Below are positions 54,806 through 62,535 of a DNA stretch of 64,000 nucleotides, in pieces. A program made the translations under genes and the position numbers. This DNA comes from Streptomyces angustmyceticus (GTDB lineage Bacteria; Actinomycetota; Actinomycetes; Streptomycetales; Streptomycetaceae), in NCBI RefSeq assembly GCF_019933235.1, contig NZ_CP082945.1, positions 4,092,001 through 4,156,000 on the forward strand. The letters run 5' to 3'. Numbering within the stretch: the first letter of the stretch is position 1; the number at the start of each line of letters is the position of its first letter. The notes beneath the pieces were generated by a model. That model searched no databases. It was given only the letters and a program-made list of their open reading frames with translations, and was not told the DNA's origin.

Positions 54806-55630
54806 ATGCGGGGGGACCAGCCTTCCTGTGGCGCGCATTCGCTCAACCATGACGACAGCCCCGCCGACGTGCGGGAAGAGGGCGTCAGTTGGGAACCGTC
54901 CCGCTCCCGGGAATTAGCGGACGGCTGTTTACACATATTCGCGAACATCCCCGTCGACATGAGCCGGGCCCATGGTGTGACGGAATTTCTGGGACGGCTT
55001 CTGCGGTGTTCCCCGGGCGATATCCGGGTGACCCGGGACGGTTTCGGACGTCCGGTGTGCGCGGAACCGCCCGCCGCCGTCGGCCGGACCACGGGCGACC
55101 GCCTTTTCCTCGACACCGGCGGAGACGCGGGCCGGCAGTTCCTGGCCCTGATCCGGGACCTTCCGGTGGCCCTGTCCGTGCACACCGTGCCGCGCGGACC
55201 GGTCGGCGAACTGCTGCGGCCCTTCACCCCGTTGGAGCGCGACTACGTCCAGGAGGCCCCGGTGGGCCTGCGGGCGCGGCGACTGGCCCGGCTGTGGACC
55301 CGTAAGGAGGCGGCGCTGCGGCTGACCGGCCGGGGCGAGCTGGCCGCCGCCGACGCGATCGACGCGCTGAGCGGCGCCCGCGACGGCCGGATCGACATCC
55401 CCGGGACCCCCGCGGGGCCCGGCTCCCCCGTACGCCCCGGCGGCACCGCCTACGTCCGCGAACTGCCCGCCGGCCCGCAGACCGTGGCCTGCGCGGCGAC
55501 CCCGTCCCCGGTGCCCGGCGTCCGCGTCTGGCGGGCCGAGTCCCCCGACGGGCCGGACGGCGCGCACCACGGCCGCGGCCCGGCGGCCGGCACGGGCGGC
55601 TCCCGGCCCGCGGGCTCGGCCAGGGCGTGA
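54806..55630 (+). CDS. Phosphopantetheinyl-transferase-like protein, degenerate metal site, two TTA codons
   Basis: 274 residues. The C-terminal Sfp motif is clear (RRLARLWTRKEAALRLTGRG, with W164, K167, E168). The preceding metal motif, normally V-G-V-D-V-E, reads L-S-V-H-T-V (D to H126), so Mg2+ binding may be lost or altered. It may still act on the ACP, or be a pseudo-enzyme. Leu37 and Leu42 are TTA codons (54914, 54929), implying bldA control. ATG 54806 has GAGGGG 4 bp before it; a GTG at 54767 is alternative. The tail merges into a 42-bp repeat. Confidence 0.7.
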   Translation: MRGDQPSCGAHSLNHDDSPADVREEGVSWEPSRSRELADGCLHIFANIPVDMSRAHGVTEFLGRLLRCSPGDIRVTRDGFGRPVCAEPPAAVGRTTGDRLFLDTGGDAGRQFLALIRDLPVALSVHTVPRGPVGELLRPFTPLERDYVQEAPVGLRARRLARLWTRKEAALRLTGRGELAAADAIDALSGARDGRIDIPGTPAGPGSPVRPGGTAYVRELPAGPQTVACAATPSPVPGVRVWRAESPDGPDGAHHGRGPAAGTGGSRPAGSARA

Positions 55631-55767
55631 GCCACGGGCTGCTCCCCGGCCGAGGGCTCCACCAGGGCATGAGCAACGGGCGGCTTCCCGGCCACGGGCT
55701 CCACCAGGGCATGAGCGACGCGCGGTTCCCCGGTGGCGGGCGCCGCTAGGGCATGAGCACGGCGTGC
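55586..55767. repeat. 42-bp tandem repeats joining two convergent gene ends
   Basis: The block AGGGC(A/G)TGAGC recurs with exact 42-bp steps (TGAGC at 55628, 55670, 55712, 55754). Copies span the end of the PPTase-like gene, the gap, and the end of the HTH/TPR gene. Confidence 0.8.
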
Positions 55768-57089
55768 GGGTCGGGCCCCTCGCCCGTCCGGCCGCCGGCG
55801 CTCAGCTCGCGCCAGCTCTCCAGCGCCAGCCGGAACGCGCCGGCCTGCTCGTAGCCCTCGGCGGCCTTCTTGAAGGCGTCCTCCGCCAACTCCCCGGCAC
55901 CGTCCGCGCGGTGGGCGCGGGCCAGGTGGAGCAGGCAGCGGGCCCGGTCGAGGGGCGTCAGCGCGGCGGCGTCGGGGTCGATCGCGGCGGCGTGCCCGGC
56001 GGCCGCCGCCGGCTCTTGCCTGCGCAGCGCCGCGGCCGTCTCCAGGACGGCCAGCCAGATCCGGGTGGACGGGGTGTCGATGAGCGCGGCGGCCTGCCGG
56101 GCCCGCTCCAGCAGGGCGTCGGCCTGGTCCTGCGCACCGGCCGCGAGCGCCAGCAGGGTGCGGGCGCGGGCCAGCCGCAGCCGCAGCCGCATCCCGTCGG
56201 TCGCGGCGAGCAGTTGCTCCGCCTCGGCCAGCAGCTCCAGCGCCCGGTCCGGACGCCCCTCCAGGTACTGCGCGCCGGCCACGGCCCACAGCGCGCTCGC
56301 CCGGAGTTCACCGGGCGGGAGCGGTGCCACCTCCTCCCGCAGCTCCGCCCCGAGCTGCGCGGCGCGGCTCCACTCCCCGCTGTCGACGGACAGGGACAGC
56401 AGCGCCACCCGGGCCTGCGCGCGCTCCGGGCGGCCGGGCTCCAGCTCGCCGGTGACCCGTACCGCCTCCTCCGCGAAGCGGACGCCGTCCGCGAGGCGGC
56501 CCGCGGCGCGCAGTAGTTGGGCGAGTTCGACGGCGACGCGGGCGTGCAGCACGGGCGCGGAGCGGGTGAGCGGATCGTCGAGCAGCTCCCGCAGCGCCGC
56601 TTCGTGGCGGGCCGGTTCGTCGAGCCGCCCCAGGACCGTGGCGAGTTCCCAGCGGGCTTCCCAGCGCACCTCGTCCTGACCGGCGCCGGCCTCGGCCACC
56701 ACCGACTCCAGCTGCCGCCGGGCCGCCGGCCAGTCCCCGGCCAGCTGGCCGGCGCGGGCGGCCACCAACTGGCCGACCAGGCCCAGGCGCCGGGTCAGCC
56801 GGTCGCCGGGCTCGTCGGTGGCGGACAGCGCCTCGACCGTCGTGCCGAGGCGCTGCGCGAGGGAGCGGGCGATCTTGGCGCCGGGGATTCTGCGGCCGTT
56901 CTCGACCAGTGAGACATAGCTGGGGGAGAGGTCGTCCCCGGCGAGGTCCCCCTGGGACAGACCCTGAGCGCGCCGGACCTCCCGCACTCGCTTACCGAAA
57001 GCAGGCTGCTCAATCGTCAAGAAAATCGCTCGCAGTTGAGTGGGACGGACGGACGGTGACGGGCGCCGGGACGCTGCGGACAGGGGCAC
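55746..57089 (-). CDS. HTH/TPR regulator 1
   Basis: Up to 447 residues. An XRE-type HTH near the N-terminus (FGKRVREVRRAQGLSQGDLA, LSPSYVSLVENGRRIPG) is followed by about 350 residues of TPR-like Ala/Leu-rich helices. Paralogous to the regulator at 62536. The frame opens with GTG at 57089, but a TTG at 57020 would place the HTH 8 residues from the start, as in the paralogue. The stop TAG falls in the first 42-bp repeat unit, where later units have TGG. Likely a peptide- or metabolite-sensing pathway regulator. Confidence 0.85.
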   Translation of the reverse strand: MPLSAASRRPSPSVRPTQLRAIFLTIEQPAFGKRVREVRRAQGLSQGDLAGDDLSPSYVSLVENGRRIPGAKIARSLAQRLGTTVEALSATDEPGDRLTRRLGLVGQLVAARAGQLAGDWPAARRQLESVVAEAGAGQDEVRWEARWELATVLGRLDEPARHEAALRELLDDPLTRSAPVLHARVAVELAQLLRAAGRLADGVRFAEEAVRVTGELEPGRPERAQARVALLSLSVDSGEWSRAAQLGAELREEVAPLPPGELRASALWAVAGAQYLEGRPDRALELLAEAEQLLAATDGMRLRLRLARARTLLALAAGAQDQADALLERARQAAALIDTPSTRIWLAVLETAAALRRQEPAAAAGHAAAIDPDAAALTPLDRARCLLHLARAHRADGAGELAEDAFKKAAEGYEQAGAFRLALESWRELSAGGRTGEGPDPHAVLMP

Positions 57090-57400
57090 TGATGACCGCG
57101 ATTCTACTCATCGCGGCCCCGCCGAGGGGCGCCTGTGGACGGCCCGACTTCCGGCGGACAGTCATTTTTTGTCACGTTCGGAGCATGGCATTCCCCTTGC
57201 TCAAGCGAGGGTATTACGACAGATGAGAAGCCGACTCGTGGGTTGGGCCCCCGAAGAGCAGGGGTGAGGGCGACCTCGCGGCCCGACCGCGGGCGAGGTT
57301 GCTTGTCATAGGAGCCAGTCGAGTGCAATGACTTTACTTGACAATAAATGACAATTGGCTGACGCTGACCCTCCATGGACTACGCCCCGAGGAGGGACAT
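57090..57400. other. Divergent regulatory region
   Basis: About 310 bp, AT-rich from 57300. It holds TTGACA (57338-57343) followed by the direct repeat TGACAATAAATGACAAT, and TTGTCA at 57303. Likely operators for regulator 1 and the aldehyde-dehydrogenase-like gene. No gene seen. Confidence 0.45.
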
Positions 57401-58642
57401 ATGAGCTCCGCTCCCGCATGGCCGACCGTGGCCGCCGAGCCGGAGGACAGCACCGACAGCCGGCGCGCGGCGGCCGTGCACCGGGTCCGGGACTTCCTGG
57501 TGAACGACGCCGGTACCGTGCACGAGCTGCTGTGCGAGATCTCCACCCACCGCGCCGCGGCCTACGAGATCGAGTCGACCATCGCCACCCTCGACGGGGC
57601 CCTGGACGAGGTGGCCGCCCACCGGCCCGGCCGGGTCCCCCGGCTGGCCGCCTTCATGCCGTCGAACGTCATCCTCTACTCCTACGCCCTCTACCTGCTG
57701 GTCCCGGCGCTCTACACCGACCGGCTGGTCTTCCGCCCCTCCAGCCGGGTCAAGGACCAGATGTGCCGGCTGCACGCCCTGCTCGCCGAGCGGCACGGCC
57801 TGCCCATCACCCTCTCCGGCGCCAGCCAGCGGGAGTTCCTGCAGGAGCAGGTGCGCCCCGCCGATGTCGTCGTCTTCACCGGCGCCTACGCCAACGCCGA
57901 ACAGATCCGGGCCCGGCTCGCCCCCGGGCAGCTCTTCCTCTTCCTCGGCTCCGGCGTCAACCCGTTCGTCGTCGCCCCCGGCGCCGACGTCGAGCAGGCG
58001 GCCCGCGACGCCATCGCCATCCGGGTCCTCAACACCGGCCAGGACTGCCTGGGCCCCGACCTGTTCACCGTCCACGAGTCGCTGCTCGACCCGTTCGTCG
58101 ACGCGCTGGTCAGCGAGCTGAAGGGGCTGCGCTACGGCCCCTACACCGACCCGGACGCCGACTTCGGGCCGATCTTCTACGAGAGCGCGCTGGAGGACGG
58201 GGCACAGTTCCTCGCCCGCAACCGCGGCGGCATCGTGCACGGCGGGCACGTCGACTTCCGCGGCCGGCGGCTCGATCCCACCGTCGTCGTCGGCGCCGAG
58301 GTCACCCCGCGCACCCATGTGCCGGAGTTCTTCGCCCCGATCTTCAACATCGCCGGCTACCGCGACCAGGACACCCTCGCCGCGACCCTCACCACGGGCA
58401 TGTTCACCGAACGCGCCCTGGGCTCCAGCGTCTACGGCCACGCCCCCCGCCTCGTCGAGGCGCTGCGCCGGCGCACCACCGTCACCCTCGACACCACCCT
58501 GCTGTCCATCGACAACGGCAACGCCCCGTTCGGCGGCTACGGCCGGATGGCCAACTACATCGCCGACGGCGAGGACGTACGGGCCGAACCCGTCCTGATC
58601 TCCCAGGCCGTCGCCGCCCACCGACCGGGAGCCGGACGATGA
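57401..58642 (+). CDS. Aldehyde-dehydrogenase-fold protein, probably acyl-thioester reductase
   Basis: 413 residues. ALDH landmarks are FTGAYANAEQIRARL (NAD site) and LNTGQDCLGPD with nucleophile C216. The general-base motif ELGGK reads F181-L-G-S-G-V-N-P, so the Glu is missing, as in CoA-acylating ALDHs where hydrolysis of the thioester is avoided. It therefore probably interconverts an acyl thioester (CoA or the local ACP) and an aldehyde. GGAGGGAC precedes the ATG at 57401. The stop overlaps the ThDP gene (ATGA). Confidence 0.8.
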   Translation: MSSAPAWPTVAAEPEDSTDSRRAAAVHRVRDFLVNDAGTVHELLCEISTHRAAAYEIESTIATLDGALDEVAAHRPGRVPRLAAFMPSNVILYSYALYLLVPALYTDRLVFRPSSRVKDQMCRLHALLAERHGLPITLSGASQREFLQEQVRPADVVVFTGAYANAEQIRARLAPGQLFLFLGSGVNPFVVAPGADVEQAARDAIAIRVLNTGQDCLGPDLFTVHESLLDPFVDALVSELKGLRYGPYTDPDADFGPIFYESALEDGAQFLARNRGGIVHGGHVDFRGRRLDPTVVVGAEVTPRTHVPEFFAPIFNIAGYRDQDTLAATLTTGMFTERALGSSVYGHAPRLVEALRRRTTVTLDTTLLSIDNGNAPFGGYGRMANYIADGEDVRAEPVLISQAVAAHRPGAGR

Positions 58643-60363
58643 CCCCCACCACCCACCCCAACGCCTGGGCCGCGCTCGCCGACCACCTCCGGCACCTGGG
58701 CACCGACGTGGTGTTCGGGCTGCCCGGCGACGACATGGCGCTGCTCGGCGAGCTGGAGCGGTCCGACACCACGGTCGTGCTCTGCCGCGACCAGCGCAAC
58801 GCCGTGTTCATGGCGACCGGTTACGCGCTCGCCGCCGGCCGCCCCGGCGTCTGCGTGATCGGCAAGGGCCCTGCGCTGACCAACGCGCTCACCGGTGTCC
58901 TGGAGGCGCGCTCCGCCGGCGCGCCGCTGATCCTCGTCGCCGACGGCACCCGCCTCGACCGGCTCGGCACCGGCGCCTTCCAGGAGCTGGACCAGCTGAC
59001 CGCGATCCGCCCGTACGTGAAGTGGGCGACCCGCGTCGACCACCCCGAGCGGCTGCCCGCCGCCCTGGAGAAGGCCGCCGCGCTCGCCGTCAACGGCGCC
59101 CCGGGGCCGGTCTACGTGGAGCTCGCCGAACAGGTCGCTGCCGAACCGGTCACCCGCGTCGCGCCGTGGCGCCCCGTCCGGCCGCAGCGGACGGCCCCCG
59201 ACCCGGACGCGCTGGCCGCCACGGCCGCCCGGATCGCCGCGGCCGAGCGGCCGCTGCTGCTGGTCGGCGGCGGCGCCCGGCACCGCAACACGGGCCGCCG
59301 CATCGAGCGCCTCGCCGAGCTGCTCGGCGCCGGGCTCTTCAGCACCGCCTCCGGCCGCGGCACGGTCGACGAGGACCACCCGCTGCACTGCGGCGTCAGC
59401 GGCCTCTACACCGTCGCCCCGGTGGACGCCCTGTGGCGCGAGGCCGACCTCGTCATCGCGCTGGGCAGCCGCCTGGAGGAGACCGCCACCTTCGGCTGGC
59501 CGGAGGAGATGGATCAACTCCCGGTCATCCAGGCGGTGTTGGGTGAGGAGAATCTCGCCATGGAGCGGCCCGGCGACCATGTGCTCGGGGACGCCGGGCG
59601 GATCGTCGACGGCTGGGCGGAGCTGCTGGCCGGCCACCGGCCCGCACCGGCCTGGCCGGCCCGCGTCCGGGAGGCACGGGCCGCGCTGGCGCGGCGCGCC
59701 GCCGACCGGGCCGAGGAGGCCGCCAAGACGGTGACCGAGGGGGCCGTGCCGGTCGCCCGGGTGCTGGCCGCCCTCGACCGCGCCGTCCCCGCCGACCGGG
59801 TCCTGGTCCAGGAGAACGGCCTGCAGGACATGTGGTCGTACTACTTCCCGCACTGGTCGCTGGGGTCCGGCGGCGGCTCGGTGGTGCCCAGCGAGCAGAC
59901 CCCGCTGGGTTTCGGCGCGGCCGCCGCGGTGGGCGTCCGGCTGGCCGAACCGGCCGGGCGGCCGGTGGTCGCGGTGGTCGGCGACGGCGCCTTCAACCTC
60001 TTCCGCGGCGAGCTGCCGACCGTCGCCGACTCGGGCGTCGCCGTCCTCTACGTCGTCCTCGACAACGGCGGCTACGGCTGGCTGCAGTCCAACCTCGACC
60101 GGGTCTGTCCCGACGGCTCGCGCTTCGCCTTCACCCGGCCCCGCCCGACCGGCACCGAGGGCCTGGCCGCCGCCCACGGCCTGGGCTACCAGCGGGTGAC
60201 GGACGCCGACGCGCTGCCGGCGGCGCTGGCGGACGCCTGGCGGCAGGTCGCCGCCGGGACCACGGCCGTGGTGGAGGTGGCGGCCGCGCTCGCCGACCTC
60301 CCGCCGGGGATGACCGCCGCCGCGGGGGACTTCCCGGAGCGGGAGTCCGCCCAGGAGGAGTGA
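58639..60363 (+). CDS. ThDP-dependent decarboxylase/carboligase family enzyme
   Basis: 574 residues with the Pyr, central and PP domains of the acetolactate synthase/benzoylformate decarboxylase family. The cofactor motif is GDGAFNLFRGELPTVADSG to VLDNGGYGWLQ. In the Pyr domain the R-H-E that supplies the activating Glu aligns with R50-D51-Q52, so the Glu seems to be Gln, a rare change. Coupled to the aldehyde-dehydrogenase-fold gene, which suggests the aldehyde or acyl group is its substrate (carboligation) or product. Actual reaction unknown. Confidence 0.85.
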   Translation: MTPTTHPNAWAALADHLRHLGTDVVFGLPGDDMALLGELERSDTTVVLCRDQRNAVFMATGYALAAGRPGVCVIGKGPALTNALTGVLEARSAGAPLILVADGTRLDRLGTGAFQELDQLTAIRPYVKWATRVDHPERLPAALEKAAALAVNGAPGPVYVELAEQVAAEPVTRVAPWRPVRPQRTAPDPDALAATAARIAAAERPLLLVGGGARHRNTGRRIERLAELLGAGLFSTASGRGTVDEDHPLHCGVSGLYTVAPVDALWREADLVIALGSRLEETATFGWPEEMDQLPVIQAVLGEENLAMERPGDHVLGDAGRIVDGWAELLAGHRPAPAWPARVREARAALARRAADRAEEAAKTVTEGAVPVARVLAALDRAVPADRVLVQENGLQDMWSYYFPHWSLGSGGGSVVPSEQTPLGFGAAAAVGVRLAEPAGRPVVAVVGDGAFNLFRGELPTVADSGVAVLYVVLDNGGYGWLQSNLDRVCPDGSRFAFTRPRPTGTEGLAAAHGLGYQRVTDADALPAALADAWRQVAAGTTAVVEVAAALADLPPGMTAAAGDFPERESAQEE

Positions 60364-60539
60364 CACCCCGCAGGCCCCTCTTCGGACCCGCACCCCTGTG
60401 GTGGCCGGTCGCCGTCGCGGCGGAAGAACTTCCCCGGGCGGCGCGGCACCGCGGTGGTGCGGGTCCGTTGCGCGGGGCGGTGGTCCGGGTGCGTACGCGG
60501 GCGCGGCGCGTACCGGCCCCGGAGGGCCCCGGGTATGCG

Positions 60540-60588
60540 CGTGCCCGGTCTCCTCGGGCCCGGGGGCGGCCGGAGGAGACCGGGCACG
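60540..60588. terminator. Bidirectional terminator
   Basis: A 15-bp stem (60540-60554 with 60574-60588) between the convergent ThDP and permease genes. The gap 60364-60656 holds no gene seen. Confidence 0.65.
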
Positions 60589-60656
60589 TCTTCTTCGTAC
60601 GGGGGAGTCACGCCGAGGGCGTGCCGGGGGAGGTCTCCGCTCCGTACGGATCGGTG

Positions 60657-61493
60657 TCAGGTCTTGGTGCGGAACTTGGCGACGGCCACCGGGGCGGTGA
60701 GCGCGGTGAGGCCCACCGACCACACCAGCGTCCAGAACACCGGGCCGGCCACCGGGCCCTCGCCCAGGGCGAGTCCGCGGGCCGCGTCGGCCATATGGGT
60801 CAGGGGATTGAAACGGGTGAACGTGTGCAGCCAGTCCGGCATGGTCGAGGTCGGTACGAAGATCGAGGAGCCGAACTCCAGCGGGGTCAGCACCAGGACC
60901 GAGAGGCCCTGGATGGCCTGCGCGGTGCGCAGGGTCAGGCCCAGCAGCATGAAGCTCCACACCAGGGAGGTGCCGAAGACGGCGGTCAGGCCGACCGCGG
61001 CCAGCAGCCCCGGCCAGTGCCCGGCGACATCGAAGCCGAGCAGCGCGCCGACCACCAGCAGCACCGTGATGGCCACCAGCATCCGGCCGGTCTCCACCAC
61101 GAGCTTGGCCACCAGCACCGAGGAGCGGCCGATGGGCATCGCCCGGAAGCGGTCCATCACGCCGGTACGGAAGTCGTCGTGGACGCCGACGCCCACGGCC
61201 ATCGCGATGGTCAGCCCGAGGATCACCATCAGCCCCGGTACCAGGAAGGCGGTGTACTGCGCCCGTCCTCCGTCGCCGCCGATCGAGCCGCCGAAGACGA
61301 AGACGAACAGCACGGTCAGCACGATCGGTGTGAGCAGCGCGTCGGTCATCGCCGTCGGGTTCTGCCGGATCTGCAGGACGCTGCGGCGGGCCAGCGCGCC
61401 GGTGTGCCGCGCCCGCGCGCGCAGGCCGATCCGGCGCTCGTCGAGGACGGCGGCGGGCGGCGCGGGACGGGGCAGGGCCGGGGCGGACGTCAT
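60657..61493 (-). CDS. ABC-2 type permease (DrrB-like), no ATPase adjacent
   Basis: 278 residues with six helices of the ABC-2 export family: TDALLTPIVLTVLFVFVFGG, DRFRAMPIGRSSVLVAKL and EFGSSIFVPTSTMPDWL. DrrB-like exporters move lipophilic products. The usual DrrA ATPase gene is missing; the upstream neighbour is a DUF1707 gene. GGAGGAG precedes the ATG at 61493. It may export the cluster product using an ATPase encoded elsewhere. Confidence 0.9.
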   Translation of the reverse strand: MTSAPALPRPAPPAAVLDERRIGLRARARHTGALARRSVLQIRQNPTAMTDALLTPIVLTVLFVFVFGGSIGGDGGRAQYTAFLVPGLMVILGLTIAMAVGVGVHDDFRTGVMDRFRAMPIGRSSVLVAKLVVETGRMLVAITVLLVVGALLGFDVAGHWPGLLAAVGLTAVFGTSLVWSFMLLGLTLRTAQAIQGLSVLVLTPLEFGSSIFVPTSTMPDWLHTFTRFNPLTHMADAARGLALGEGPVAGPVFWTLVWSVGLTALTAPVAVAKFRTKT

Positions 61494-61507
61494 GGCTTCT
61501 CCTCCCC

Positions 61508-62161
61508 TCAGGCCCGCTTGCGGCGCTCGTCGAGCCACTTCTGCCAGTACGTGCGCCGGTCGCTGTCGGGGTGGGCGACGACGATGTCGCCGAGGACGGC
61601 GGAGCCGGTGACGCGCACGAGCGGGGTGATGGCCTCCGGACCGGCGTGCTCGCGGGTCAGGTCGCGCAGATCGCCGAAGACCTTGCTGCAGTTCATCTCG
61701 ACCCGGACGCCCTCGGGGAGGAGGAGGTGCACGTCGCCGACGATCGCGCGGGCCACGATGGTCAGTTCGCCGGTGGACGGTGCCGGGGAGGAGCGCAGGT
61801 CGAGGGTGAGGTCACCGAAGACCGCGGTCGCCTCGATGCCGTGTTCCAGCACGGGGCTGTGGTGGACGAGGTCGCCGAAGGCGGCGCGGAAGGCGCGCTG
61901 TCCCGGCTTGCCCGCCGGGGCGGGGGGCGTCACATGCGGCAGGTCCTCGCCGACGGACAGCAACTCCGCGCGGGTACGGGCCAGATAGGCCGCCTCGGAC
62001 CGCTCGGCCAGCTCCTCCAGGGTTAACCGGCCCTCCGCGGTGGCCTCGCGGAGCTGTTCGACCATGTTCTCCCGCTCGGCGTCCGAGGCCAGCACCGCGG
62101 GCGACGAGGTGGCGAGGGACGCCGGATCCTTGTGCAGATCGGGGCGTTGGGGCTGGGTCAT
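61508..62161 (-). CDS. DUF1707 protein with LiaF-like C-terminal domain, TTA codon
   Basis: 217 residues. The N-terminal DUF1707 (about 25-75, LASDAERENMVEQLREATAE, then LEELAERSEAAYLARTRAEL) is followed by a beta-rich domain like the cell-wall-active antibiotic response region (FGDLTLDLRSS, VFGDLRDL, LGDIVVAHPDSDRR). Residue 46 is coded by TTA (62026-62024). 14 bp upstream of the permease gene, so one operon. Probably senses or protects against envelope stress from the exported product. Confidence 0.88.
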   Translation of the reverse strand: MTQPQRPDLHKDPASLATSSPAVLASDAERENMVEQLREATAEGRLTLEELAERSEAAYLARTRAELLSVGEDLPHVTPPAPAGKPGQRAFRAAFGDLVHHSPVLEHGIEATAVFGDLTLDLRSSPAPSTGELTIVARAIVGDVHLLLPEGVRVEMNCSKVFGDLRDLTREHAGPEAITPLVRVTGSAVLGDIVVAHPDSDRRTYWQKWLDERRKRA

Positions 62162-62535
62162 GGGGTGGTGCCTCCGCGGAGTCCGGCGGTGGTGGGGGCG
62201 CGTGCTGCCTCATCCGACCACGTCGCCGCGGGGTGTGCATCGCCGTGCGGTAGTACATCGAAAGGTTGACCCGGGGTGGCGCGGCACACAGTTCGGTGTA
62301 CCCGGCGGCCGGTTATCCGGTGTGCGCACCGGACTCCCGTGAACCGCCGGGCGCAATGCGGCGGTCTCCCGAAAATGATCTCGGCGGACCCGGTGAAGAA
62401 CAGTGGGAGGAATCCGAATATCGGTCGACTTCTTCTTGACTAGTTGGTAAAGTGCCCAGCACTCATTGTGACTCGGCGCGTTTTGAAGCAGCCGGCCGGG
62501 GTCATCCACTGTTCGAAATCCGGAGGGCTTGTCGA
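62162..62535. other. Divergent regulatory region
   Basis: About 370 bp between the DUF1707 gene and regulator 2. Contains TTCTTGACTAGTTGG (62434-62448) sharing TTGACTAG with the ACP gene dyad. No gene seen. Confidence 0.45.

Noticed and set aside
54789..54920. ATG at 54789 with a good AGGAG site as start of the PPTase-like gene
   Set aside because: It is out of frame with the PPTase-like protein and ends at a TAG after about 43 codons; it could at most be a leader peptide.
57221..57267. Short frame with MRSRLVGWAPEEQG in front of the aldehyde-dehydrogenase-like gene
   Set aside because: Part of a longer spurious frame in the regulatory gap without a ribosome site or conservation signal.
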